This document shows, one piece after another, positions 1-6,453 of a stretch of DNA of 6,729 nt. A model generated the notes under the pieces. The model did not search any database. It was not told where the DNA came from and saw only the letters and a list, made by a program, of their open reading frames with translations. The DNA comes from Pseudomonadota bacterium (GTDB taxonomy: Bacteria; Myxococcota; UBA9042; PHBI01): assembly GCA_005772945.1 (NCBI GenBank), contig SXIE01000013.1:1-6729 (forward strand), in the 5' to 3' direction. The number at the start of each line of letters is the position of its first letter. Within the stretch, counting starts at the first letter, position 1. Position numbers and translations under genes: made by a program.

Positions 1-1
1 C

Positions 2-79
2 GACTACGTGTCGTGCAGCCCGTTCCGCGTGCCGGTCGCGCGCCTCGCGGCGGCGCAGGCTGCGTTGGAGGCCTCGTGA
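2..79 (+). CDS. ppdK: Pyruvate, phosphate dikinase, C-terminal end (partial)
   Basis: This is the last 25 codons of a gene that begins before the window, ending at TGA 77-79. The residues read DYVSCSPFRVPVARLAAAQA followed by ALEAS. This closely matches the conserved C-terminal tail of PPDK (in the Clostridium symbiosum enzyme, YVSCSPFRVPIARLAAAQAA from memory). PPDK is a cytoplasmic enzyme that interconverts pyruvate, ATP and phosphate with PEP, AMP and pyrophosphate through a phosphohistidine swivelling domain. The visible tail belongs to the C-terminal PEP/pyruvate-binding TIM barrel. The catalytic cysteine of the CGEHGG motif would lie just upstream of the window and cannot be checked. 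The stop codon overlaps the GTG start of the next gene, so the two may be co-transcribed. The fragment is short, but the match is distinctive. Confidence 0.9.
   Translation, partial: DYVSCSPFRVPVARLAAAQAALEAS
67..71 (+). promoter_or_regulatory. Shine-Dalgarno GGAGG for the propeller lipoprotein
   Basis: GGAGG lies inside the last codons of ppdK, 4 nt before GTG 76. It decides the start of the following gene. The in-frame GTG at 94 would be 22 nt away, and the in-frame GTG at 13 lies upstream of the motif and would put an implausible hydrophilic extension ahead of the signal peptide. The spacing is slightly short, but this is the best ribosome site in the window. Confidence 0.7.
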
Positions 80-1347
80 TCGCTACGCGCTGCGTGCCTC
101 ATTTGCTGGTGGTGCTCGCGCTCGCGGCTCTGGCAACTCTGGCCGGCGCCTGCGACACGAACGAGAACGGCCCGCCGCATCCGCCGGACGCGCTCGACTT
201 CCCGGTCGGCGTGACGGCGGACCCGAGCGGCACGCTGGTCTGGGTCGTGTCCGGCAACTTCGATCTGGCACATGCGGGCGCGGCGGTCCTGGCGATCGAC
301 ACGCGCACGAACACGTTCGTGCCGTCGCTCGGCTTCCAGGTCGGGTCCTTCCCGGGCACCTTCGCCGTGCTCGCCAAAGACGGGCGCGCCGTGGCCGGCT
401 ACGTCGCCAGCCGCAACGACGATCATTTGTACTGGGTCGCTTTCGGCGGCGACGACCCAGCGCGCCCGACCGTGACCTGCCCGGGCGGCAAGGTGCAAGG
501 CCAGATCCTCGCATGCCCGCAGAGCGGCGCACGCGATCAGGTGACGGTCGACGATGTGGCGCTGGACGCGGGCGCGGATCCCTTCGGGCTGGTCGCGCGC
601 GCCGGGAGACACCCGGGCGAACCCGACCTCCTTCTTTCGGGCGGCATGGCCGACGGCAAGCTCGCGACCTGGACGCTCGGCGCCGACGGAACCCCGACCC
701 TCAGTGGCAACCTCTCGCTGTTCCAGGGGCTCTACGGCCTGGCTGTGCACCCGACGACCGCGCGCGTGTACGCCACGAGCAAGCTCGCGAACATATTCAC
801 GATTCTCGGAATCGGCGCGCGCGAAAACATCGACGATCCGACGACGCTGGACACGACCAACCCATGGGTCAGCACGCTCGGCACCGTCGCGATCCCCGAG
901 CCGCCGGCCAACGACCGCGCCCGCTCCGTCGCGGTGTCCGCGGACGGCACGCGCCTCTACGCCGCCTACCGCGCGCCCGATTCGGTGGTCGTCCTGGACA
1001 TCTCCGACACCAGCGAGGGCGGCGCGCGCGGGCGCGTCCTCAGCAAGATCCCACTCGCCAACGATCCGAGCGACATCATCGTCGTCCCGCCCCACGAAGA
1101 CGTACCCGAGCTCGTCTACGTGAGCTGCTACAAGGCCGACTCCATCGAGGTCCTCGACATGGCCGCGCGCGCGACCGTCGGCCACATCCGCACGGGGCGC
1201 GGCCCCGCCGGCATGGCGCTGGTCGACCGCGCGGATCTGGGCCTCAAGCGCCTCTACGTCGCGCTCTTTCAGGACGCGGCCGTCGGCGTCGTCGAGCTCG
1301 ACGCCACGTCGCCGTTCTACCACACCGAGGTCGCGGAGATTCGTTGA
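76..1347 (+). CDS. YncE/YVTN-like beta-propeller lipoprotein
   Basis: A predicted lipoprotein of 423 aa. From GTG 76 the N-terminus is MIATRCVPHLL, with Arg5, a hydrophobic core at about residues 10-22, and a lipobox-like LAGAC with the lipidated Cys at 26 and Asp at +2. The mature protein shows recurring beta-propeller blade patterns. Examples are PVGVTADPSGTLVWVVSG (from residue 43), SVAVSADGTRLYAAY (from 284) followed by SVVVLDIS, and ELVYVSCYKADSIEVLDM (Cys351) followed by the RTGRGPAGMAL blade edge. This is the usual texture of seven-bladed YncE/YVTN or lactonase-like propellers, which mostly act as binding or scaffold domains; I see no catalytic motif. Cys135 and Cys147 could form a disulfide. 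The start overlaps the ppdK stop (GTGA) and the stop overlaps the next start (TGATG), so the gene is probably translationally coupled on both sides. The fold is fairly secure; the ligand and role are unknown. Confidence 0.85.
   Translation: MIATRCVPHLLVVLALAALATLAGACDTNENGPPHPPDALDFPVGVTADPSGTLVWVVSGNFDLAHAGAAVLAIDTRTNTFVPSLGFQVGSFPGTFAVLAKDGRAVAGYVASRNDDHLYWVAFGGDDPARPTVTCPGGKVQGQILACPQSGARDQVTVDDVALDAGADPFGLVARAGRHPGEPDLLLSGGMADGKLATWTLGADGTPTLSGNLSLFQGLYGLAVHPTTARVYATSKLANIFTILGIGARENIDDPTTLDTTNPWVSTLGTVAIPEPPANDRARSVAVSADGTRLYAAYRAPDSVVVLDISDTSEGGARGRVLSKIPLANDPSDIIVVPPHEDVPELVYVSCYKADSIEVLDMAARATVGHIRTGRGPAGMALVDRADLGLKRLYVALFQDAAVGVVELDATSPFYHTEVAEIR
1335..1338 (+). promoter_or_regulatory. 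Shine-Dalgarno GGAG for the 946-aa lipoprotein
   Basis: GGAG, followed by A, lies 8 nt before ATG 1347 inside the last codons of the preceding gene. The good spacing supports 1347 as the start of the large lipoprotein, although the reading frame stays open for several hundred bases upstream. Confidence 0.6.
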
Positions 1348-4187
1348 TGCTGACGCGCCCCGCCCTCGCCTTTCTCGCCCTCGCCGCCCTTGCGCTCGCC
1401 GCGCCGGGCTGCAGCGATGCACCCTCGACGCCCAAGTCCGCGCTTTCTCTGCCGATCGACTTCGCCTACGCCTGCGAGGGCGACGGGAAGACGACCGCCC
1501 CCCAAAACGACGAGCTCTCCGCGACGCTCTCCGCGACGCGCATGTGTCCGGATCTCGCGCTCGGGACCCAGGGACACCTGTTCGGCGCGATCCTCAACCG
1601 CGAGCCTGCCTCGCTGGTCCTCGCGCAGCTCAATCCGGCGGCCGGCACGCGCACGCTCATCGACACGGACTATTTCGTGCCGGGCACGACCGGCATCCCG
1701 GTCGGCCACGATCCGATCCGCGTTCTCACCGCGCCCGACTGGTCGGCCTTCCTGGTCGTGTCGGCCGGCGAAGCGCGGGTCGACGTCATCACCGTCACGA
1801 GTTTCGACGGCGAGTTCGTCCGCTGGACGACCTCGTCGTTCGGGCTCGCAGGCACGCCGAGCGACGCGCTCGTCGCGGGCACGAACCTCGTCGTCCTGGC
1901 GCGGGACGAGGCCGCGCTCTGGGTCTACGACCTCGCCGGCGCGCTCGTCGATCCGCCGGTCACGACGCTGGCGCTCGCCGACCGGCCGCTGCGCGTCGAG
2001 GCCGTCGACGATGCGCTGGCGGTCACGTTCCGGACGCGCCCGACGCTGATGCTGCTGGGCCTCGACGGGGCGACGTTCGCGGAAGTCGGGCTGGTGGCGG
2101 CGTGCCGCGACGGCCTCGACAACGACGGCGACGCCCTCGGCGACAAGGCCGACCCCGACTGCCTGGACGGCGACGATGACGACGAGAGCGCGGCCAGCGG
2201 CGCCGCCCGCTCCGATGTGCCGGCCGCGGTGACCTCGTTCGCGGGCCTCGCGCCCTGCGACAACGCCTTCGACGACGACGGCGACGGCCTGACCGATGGC
2301 TTCGACCCGGCGTGCGCCGACGATGCGGCGGGCGAACTCTTGCCGGGTTGTGGCGACGGGGTCGACGACGACGGCGACGGCCTCACCGATCTGGCCGACG
2401 AGAGCTGCTACCAGGCCGCCGGTGTGCGCGAGCTGCAGCTGCCGACCGATGGACCGTTCGATCCGACGTTCATCGATGGTGGCGCGGCGGGGCGCTTCCT
2501 CTACGTACTGGACGAGCGCGTGGGCCAGGTCCTCGTGTTCACCTACGCGGATCACGCGCTCGTGCGCGTGAGCGTGAATGCCAGCGACGCGGCGCCGCCC
2601 GCGCTCGCGACGGTGCCCTATTCGGACCCGAGCGCCGAGCCGACGACCCACGACGCCATCCCGGCGGTGCGTTTCCCGGCGTACGCGCGCCAGGGCGTGA
2701 AGAACATCGTCATGGAGACCGGCAATGCCATGTCACTTTCGTCGTCGCGCCTGCGCGGCGAATTCTGGGATCGGCTGATTCCGGATCAGCAAGTGCCAAC
2801 CACGCCGCAGAGCGGCGAGTGGCGACCGGAGGTCTGCGCGGCTCCGCCGGCGGCCACGGACGCATGCTACCAGCCAACCGGCGACGACGCGACGTGGCTC
2901 GCATTTGGCGTCAATCTCGAAGGCAAGATCCAGATGTTCGAGGCGATTCGGCGCGGCGTGCCGACGCACCGCCTCGCGCAGCGTGTGACCGATCCGGCCC
3001 TGCGCGCGCACGACGTCACGGCGCCGCGCCTGGCTGCGCGGGGGCACGTCATCGACGCGCGCGGCGAGCCGACCGAGGGGTACGCGTTCCTGGGACCGGC
3101 GGCGATCGAGCAGCTCGCCGAGCCATCGACCGACACGCCGGAGCGGCTGCGACGCTATGGGATCTGGCCGCCGGCGGACCTGGAAACGGCCCCGAACGAG
3201 ACCTGGACGCTGACTTACGAGGGCACCATCCCGGGCACAACCGGGCACGGGCGCCTCATCGATCAGGCGACGTTCTTCGATGCCGAGGGGCGCTTCTGCG
3301 AGGCGGGCGTGGCACCGGGTGACTGGGTGCAATTCGAGGTGCCGGTCGGCGCCGTCGCACCCGAGCTCGTGACGACGGTCGCCGTCGTGGCGTCCAATGG
3401 GCAGGCGTGCGCGACGTTTTCGCCCGAGACGACGCTCGTGGAGGTGCCGGTCGCGACCGTGGGCATGAGCCGCCTGGCGATCGACGGCGGGGGAGCGCGG
3501 CTGCGGCCGGTGCTGCCGAAGCTGGACCGCGAGACGATCCGGGCCGCGCGCATGTCAGTGACGGCTTGCGAGGACGCGCTGCAGAAGGTGTCGGACACGC
3601 TCGGTGCCCCTGATCGGCTTGTGCCGACCATCGCATTCGGCACCGCGAATATGCCAGGCTATGTGACCTACCGGGTGCGGGTGGCAAATGCTTGGACAGT
3701 GGTCGGGGCGCGCTCGGGGTTCCTCCATCGCCAGCGCTGGAACCGCGACACCGGTGTTTGCGCCATCGACGAAGCGCTCGATCCCCTCTTGAATGGCCGC
3801 GCAACCGAGGTTCCGGGCGCCGTCGAGAAGTACGCCACGTGCCCGCCGTCCGACGAGCTGCTGAGCCAGTCGAAGGTGACCGTGCTCGCACCCGAGAGTG
3901 CCCGCTTCGAGAATCCGAGCTTCGCGCTCGATGTATTTCCCGGGTGCACGAACGCCGACGACAAGTCGATCGTCGCCGCGCCGAGCCAACAAGACACCAC
4001 GTTCTCATTCACCGTGACCGGCCCGCAGGGTGGGAGCTCGCTGTCGATCTCGAACAGCCTGCTGCTCACGCGCGTGCCGCTCCTCGACTTTCGCCGTCAG
4101 CAAGTTCAATTGGACACGTCCGCGAATCGCGCTGCGATCCTCCAGATGCGGCTCGGGGACCCTCAAGTCATCGTGACATTCGAGTAA
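1347..4187 (+). CDS. Large Cys-rich lipoprotein with Asp-rich repeats
   Basis: A 946-aa predicted lipoprotein of unknown function. ATG 1347 gives MLTRPALAFLALAALALAAPGC, a signal peptide with a weak lipobox (AAPGC) and the acylated Cys at 22. The frame is open further upstream, but that part is a shadow of the previous gene; the SD at 1335 and the signal peptide fix the start. Residues about 30-250 have propeller-like beta-strand repeats (for example ALWVYDLAGALV). Residues 253-354 hold three Asp-rich C-x18-C repeats of DNDGD or DDDGDG type, likely to bind calcium. Residues about 365-410 resume with a blade-like RFLYVLDERVGQVLVF. The rest, to residue 946, matches no family I recognise. The mature chain has 16 cysteines besides the lipidated one (43, 67, six in the repeats, 497, 507, 651, 688, 741, 805, 832, 867). 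That even number fits disulfides outside the cytoplasm. A surface or periplasmic binding role is an inference. Confidence 0.85.
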   Translation: MLTRPALAFLALAALALAAPGCSDAPSTPKSALSLPIDFAYACEGDGKTTAPQNDELSATLSATRMCPDLALGTQGHLFGAILNREPASLVLAQLNPAAGTRTLIDTDYFVPGTTGIPVGHDPIRVLTAPDWSAFLVVSAGEARVDVITVTSFDGEFVRWTTSSFGLAGTPSDALVAGTNLVVLARDEAALWVYDLAGALVDPPVTTLALADRPLRVEAVDDALAVTFRTRPTLMLLGLDGATFAEVGLVAACRDGLDNDGDALGDKADPDCLDGDDDDESAASGAARSDVPAAVTSFAGLAPCDNAFDDDGDGLTDGFDPACADDAAGELLPGCGDGVDDDGDGLTDLADESCYQAAGVRELQLPTDGPFDPTFIDGGAAGRFLYVLDERVGQVLVFTYADHALVRVSVNASDAAPPALATVPYSDPSAEPTTHDAIPAVRFPAYARQGVKNIVMETGNAMSLSSSRLRGEFWDRLIPDQQVPTTPQSGEWRPEVCAAPPAATDACYQPTGDDATWLAFGVNLEGKIQMFEAIRRGVPTHRLAQRVTDPALRAHDVTAPRLAARGHVIDARGEPTEGYAFLGPAAIEQLAEPSTDTPERLRRYGIWPPADLETAPNETWTLTYEGTIPGTTGHGRLIDQATFFDAEGRFCEAGVAPGDWVQFEVPVGAVAPELVTTVAVVASNGQACATFSPETTLVEVPVATVGMSRLAIDGGGARLRPVLPKLDRETIRAARMSVTACEDALQKVSDTLGAPDRLVPTIAFGTANMPGYVTYRVRVANAWTVVGARSGFLHRQRWNRDTGVCAIDEALDPLLNGRATEVPGAVEKYATCPPSDELLSQSKVTVLAPESARFENPSFALDVFPGCTNADDKSIVAAPSQQDTTFSFTVTGPQGGSSLSISNSLLLTRVPLLDFRRQQVQLDTSANRAAILQMRLGDPQVIVTFE
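2103..2162 (+). repeat. Asp-rich C-x18-C repeat 1
   Basis: Encodes residues 253-272 of the large lipoprotein, CRDGLDNDGDALGDKADPDC. The D-x-D-x-D spacing resembles calcium-binding loops of the thrombospondin type 3 or MopE-like kind. It is the most divergent copy (DALGD in place of DGLTD) and is followed by the acidic run LDGDDDDE. It lies 51 residues before repeat 2, cysteine to cysteine. Confidence 0.75.
2256..2315 (+). repeat. Asp-rich C-x18-C repeat 2
   Basis: Encodes residues 304-323, CDNAFDDDGDGLTDGFDPAC, with the same 18-residue spacing between flanking cysteines. A 21-nt stretch (2270-2290) is identical to 2363-2383 in repeat 3. This points to local duplication, or to strong constraint together with biased codon use. 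Confidence 0.75.
2349..2408 (+). repeat. Asp-rich C-x18-C repeat 3
   Basis: Encodes residues 335-354, CGDGVDDDGDGLTDLADESC. It begins 31 residues after repeat 2, cysteine to cysteine. The DGLTD core is shared with repeat 2, and the CxDGxDxDGD opening is shared with repeat 1. Confidence 0.75.
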
Positions 4188-4189
4188 CC

Positions 4190-5605
4190 ATGCGCATCCT
4201 CTCTCTCATCGCTCTGGCCCCGTTCGCGCTCCTCGCGTGTGACGGCAACAATGACTCGACGACGCTCCCGACCGACACCAAGTCGGACGCGACGACCGAG
4301 GTCACAAACCCGACCGACACCGGCACCGGCACCACCACCGCCACCGAGACGACGCCGACCGAAACGGTGACGACGCCGGGGACCGTCAAGGCGCTGCAGG
4401 GCGAGGCCGAGATCGCCACGTGCGACCCGACCAAGATCGCGACGGTCAATCCGTCGGTGACGCTGACCGGGGTCGTCGTCACGTCGCCGAAATACGACGC
4501 GTTCACGCCCACCGCTCCCGGCAAAGTGGCGCTCGACGGCTACTACGTCGCCGACGCCGACGGCGGCGCGTGGTCGGGGATCGCGATCGTCGTCGATCGC
4601 GCGCAGGCCACGGCGTTCGTGCCGGGCGACGTGCTCGACGTGCAGGGCCAGCTCGAGGAGTACTACTGCTTCACGCAGGTCAAGGCGACGACCGTGACCG
4701 CGAAGAGCCCGACCAGCGCACCGGCGCCGATCCAGGTCCAGGGGGCCAATATCAAGGAAGAGGCCTACGAGGGCATGCTCGTCACCGTCAAGGGCGTGAC
4801 GGTCACCGAGGCGCTCCAAGGCGGCGTCTTCAAGGTCGACCCGGGCGCCTTCCTCGTCGGCCACGCGGGGTTCGACTTCTTCCTCGCGATGGATGTCGGC
4901 GCAACCTACGACGTCACGGGCCAGGTGAGTTTCGGCTTCGGCGAGTACCGCCTGATCCCGCGCACGGCGGCCGACTTGGTCAAGACGAGCGTCGGCACCA
5001 CGACGCCGACGACCATCAAGGCGCTCGAGCAGACGGCCGCCAGCACGGGCTGCAGCGCGAACTCGATCCAGAACATCAGCGCGAACCTCGAGGTGACCGG
5101 CACGATCGCCACGGCCAAGTTCACCGCGGCGTCGACGCTCGACGGCTACTACCTGACCGACGAGACGAGCGACCCATACGCGGGCACCTACCTGGTCATT
5201 CCGACTGCGCTCGCGACGAACTTCGCCGTCGGCGACAAGGTCAAGGTGGTCGGGCAGCACGTCGAGTACTACTGCATGACTGAGCTCAAGGCCGAGGTGG
5301 TGACGAAGCTGGAAGGCACCGGCACGGTTCCGGCGGCGGTGGTCCTCACGAAGTCGACGCCTGCGGCGGATCTCGAGCAATACGAGGGCATGCTCGTCGA
5401 GGTCGCCGGGCTGACGGCGACCAAGAAGACCGAGCACAACGAGACCGAGACCGACGGCACGATGCTGATCGACGGGCAGGTCATGGGGGCCGCCTTCCAG
5501 GCGCCCGCGACCGGCACGTTCGCGAAGGTCACCGGGATTCTGCACTACGGCTTCTCGAAGTATCGCATCGCCCCCCGCAGCGCGAGCGACCTCGTCGCGC
5601 AGTGA
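4190..5605 (+). CDS. Lipoprotein with two tandem OB-like modules
   Basis: A 471-aa predicted lipoprotein. MRILSLIALAPFALLAC is a clear signal peptide with an LLAC lipobox (Cys17, Asp at +2). Residues 18-64 are a Thr-rich tether (20 Thr in 47), probably a flexible spacer from the membrane. Two homologous modules follow, residues 65-265 and 275-471. Each has in order a Cys (78; 288), a LDGYY strand (117; 319), GDxxxVxGQ (146; 348), EYYC (Cys160; Cys362), YEGMLVxVxG (193; 398) and YRxxPRxAxDLV (253; 458). This order of motifs is what I know from the OB-fold-like region of secreted bacterial nucleases (ExeM/NucH type), but no nuclease domain follows. It may be a ligand- or nucleic-acid-binding surface protein; that is inference. 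The start lies 2 nt after the previous stop and has only a weak GAG as ribosome site. Confidence 0.85.
   Translation: MRILSLIALAPFALLACDGNNDSTTLPTDTKSDATTEVTNPTDTGTGTTTATETTPTETVTTPGTVKALQGEAEIATCDPTKIATVNPSVTLTGVVVTSPKYDAFTPTAPGKVALDGYYVADADGGAWSGIAIVVDRAQATAFVPGDVLDVQGQLEEYYCFTQVKATTVTAKSPTSAPAPIQVQGANIKEEAYEGMLVTVKGVTVTEALQGGVFKVDPGAFLVGHAGFDFFLAMDVGATYDVTGQVSFGFGEYRLIPRTAADLVKTSVGTTTPTTIKALEQTAASTGCSANSIQNISANLEVTGTIATAKFTAASTLDGYYLTDETSDPYAGTYLVIPTALATNFAVGDKVKVVGQHVEYYCMTELKAEVVTKLEGTGTVPAAVVLTKSTPAADLEQYEGMLVEVAGLTATKKTEHNETETDGTMLIDGQVMGAAFQAPATGTFAKVTGILHYGFSKYRIAPRSASDLVAQ
4382..4984 (+). repeat. OB-like module, copy 1
   Basis: Encodes residues 65-265 of the tandem-module lipoprotein. 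Compared with copy 2 it carries about 8 extra residues between the first Cys and the LDGYY strand (around PKYDAFTPTAPGK). Two stretches are identical at base level to copy 2: 17 nt (4530-4546 and 5136-5152) and 18 nt (4766-4783 and 5381-5398). Confidence 0.8.
5012..5602 (+). repeat. OB-like module, copy 2
   Basis: Encodes residues 275-471 and reaches the C-terminus of the protein. It keeps every landmark of copy 1, including both cysteines. A short Thr-rich linker (TSVGTTTPT, 266-274) separates the copies. Confidence 0.8.
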
Positions 5606-6240
5606 TCCCTCCGCCCTGGGCGGACGCGGCGCGGGCGCTGTTCGGAGCCATGCCTCCGACGGCGGTCGCGCGCGTCCTGGCCGATGCCGCCTGGCGGCTC
5701 CTCACCGACCGTCCGTTCGCCGCGCTCGAGCCCGCTGCCGATGCGCGGGAGCGGGCGTCGCGCGCGCAGGTCGCGCCGGTCGTCGCGTTTTACCGCGCGC
5801 TCCTTCGCCAGGTCGCGCCCCACGAAGCCTTGCGCCTCACGGCGGCGGCGGTCGATGCGGGCGCTCTCGGTCACCTCGCGCGCACGCTGCCCGAGCTCGC
5901 GCGCGGCCGGGGCCCGAGCGCGTTTCACTCGGGCGGCGCAGCGACGATGCACGCCGAGGGCGAGCGGATGCTCGCGCGCTTCTTCACGGCCACCGCCCGC
6001 GTCGTGAGCGCCGGGCCGGACCACCTCGCGTTCACCGTCACGGCGTGCGCGCTTCATCGCCTCGTCACGGCGCTCGGTCACCCCGAGCTCGCGCCTCTCT
6101 TCTGCGCAGCCGACGGGCGCTTCTTCGGCGCTCTCGGCCTGACCCTGGAGCGCCCAACGACGCTCGCCTCGGGCGGCGCGAGCTGCCCATTCACGGTGCG
6201 GCGCACTCCGAATCTGGCGCCCACCGCGGGGCCGTCCTAA
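5602..6240 (+). CDS. L-2-amino-thiazoline-4-carboxylate hydrolase-like protein
   Basis: A 212-aa protein with no signal peptide or membrane segment, so probably cytoplasmic. The C-terminal third matches the pattern I know for the ATC hydrolase family. The landmarks are FTVTAC (Cys149), PEL, LFCAAD (Cys168, Asp171), LxLERPTTLASGG and a terminal CPF (Cys195). Characterised members open the thiazoline ring of L-ATC to N-carbamoyl-L-cysteine in bacterial L-cysteine formation; most relatives have no known substrate. The usual terminal CDF reads CPF here, so activity on ATC should not be assumed. The start is uncertain. GTG 5602 overlaps the previous stop (GTGA), while in-frame ATG 5650 would remove 16 residues but has GGAG only 2 nt away. 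I prefer 5602 because this overlap style recurs at 76. It is the only likely enzyme after ppdK, between envelope genes, and the context does not explain it. Confidence 0.7.
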   Translation: MIPPPWADAARALFGAMPPTAVARVLADAAWRLLTDRPFAALEPAADARERASRAQVAPVVAFYRALLRQVAPHEALRLTAAAVDAGALGHLARTLPELARGRGPSAFHSGGAATMHAEGERMLARFFTATARVVSAGPDHLAFTVTACALHRLVTALGHPELAPLFCAADGRFFGALGLTLERPTTLASGGASCPFTVRRTPNLAPTAGPS

Positions 6241-6249
6241 CGTCGCGCC

Positions 6250-6453
6250 ATGGCGAGCTTCCTGGTTCGAACCGGCCGTCGTCTCGAAGACCAACGCGAC
6301 CGCGCACTCCATGTCGTGCTCAATCGGCGCGCCCGGACGATCCTTCGCATCGAGCTGGCCAAGGGCCTGAGGCGCCGCTGGGCCGATCTCGGCCGCGGCC
6401 TGCGCGAAGGACTGCGCCGCGTGCGGCGCCTGTTGGTGCGCCGCGATGCGTAA
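6250..6453 (+). CDS. Small Arg-rich protein (67 aa)
   Basis: A probable small gene starting at ATG 6250, 9 nt after the previous stop, with no clear Shine-Dalgarno. The product has 20 Arg and 1 Lys against 7 acidic residues, a net charge near +14. Its C-terminal half (KGLRRRWADLG, then GLREGLRRVRRLLVRR) would form a basic amphipathic helix. Third codon positions are about 79% G or C, which fits coding. Arg-rich translations also arise by chance in GC-rich DNA, so this call is less secure than its neighbours. In its favour, it fills the space between two well-supported genes and overlaps the next start by 8 nt. It could bind nucleic acid or an acidic membrane surface. I recognise no family. 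It shares the frame of the gene before it, separated by TAA. Confidence 0.5.
   Translation: MASFLVRTGRRLEDQRDRALHVVLNRRARTILRIELAKGLRRRWADLGRGLREGLRRVRRLLVRRDA

Noticed and set aside
13..75. GTG 13 as start of the propeller lipoprotein
   Set aside because: It would add 21 residues inside the ppdK tail and bury the signal peptide; GGAGG at 67-71 points to GTG 76.
513..1346. Upstream extension of the 946-aa lipoprotein frame
   Set aside because: The frame is open from 513, but this part is Arg-rich and overlaps the propeller gene. A signal peptide and SD place the start at 1347.
4..1422. Long minus-strand open frame (about 470 codons)
   Set aside because: It mirrors the propeller lipoprotein. 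The translation is an Arg/Ala/Gly/Val-rich mixture without domain pattern, as expected opposite a GC-rich gene with strong third-position bias.
1317..2651. Long minus-strand open frame (about 440 codons)
   Set aside because: It lies opposite the large lipoprotein and consists of low-complexity Arg/Val/Glu-rich sequence. The + strand has a signal peptide and clear repeats, so this is a shadow.
3692..4189. Upstream extension of the OB-like lipoprotein frame
   Set aside because: It overlaps the end of the large lipoprotein and has Arg-rich shadow composition; the signal peptide begins at 4190.
4582..4601. Perfect 8-bp inverted repeat with a 4-nt loop (cgcgatcg / cgatcgcg)
   Set aside because: It sits in the middle of a well-supported coding region encoding a beta strand, with no T-run after it. 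GATCG-type palindromes are common in GC-rich genomes, so neither a terminator nor a regulatory site is supported.
4163..5545. Minus-strand open frame (about 460 codons)
   Set aside because: It lies opposite the OB-like lipoprotein and is rich in Arg, Asp and His without motifs. The + strand frame shows two homologous modules, which cannot be chance.
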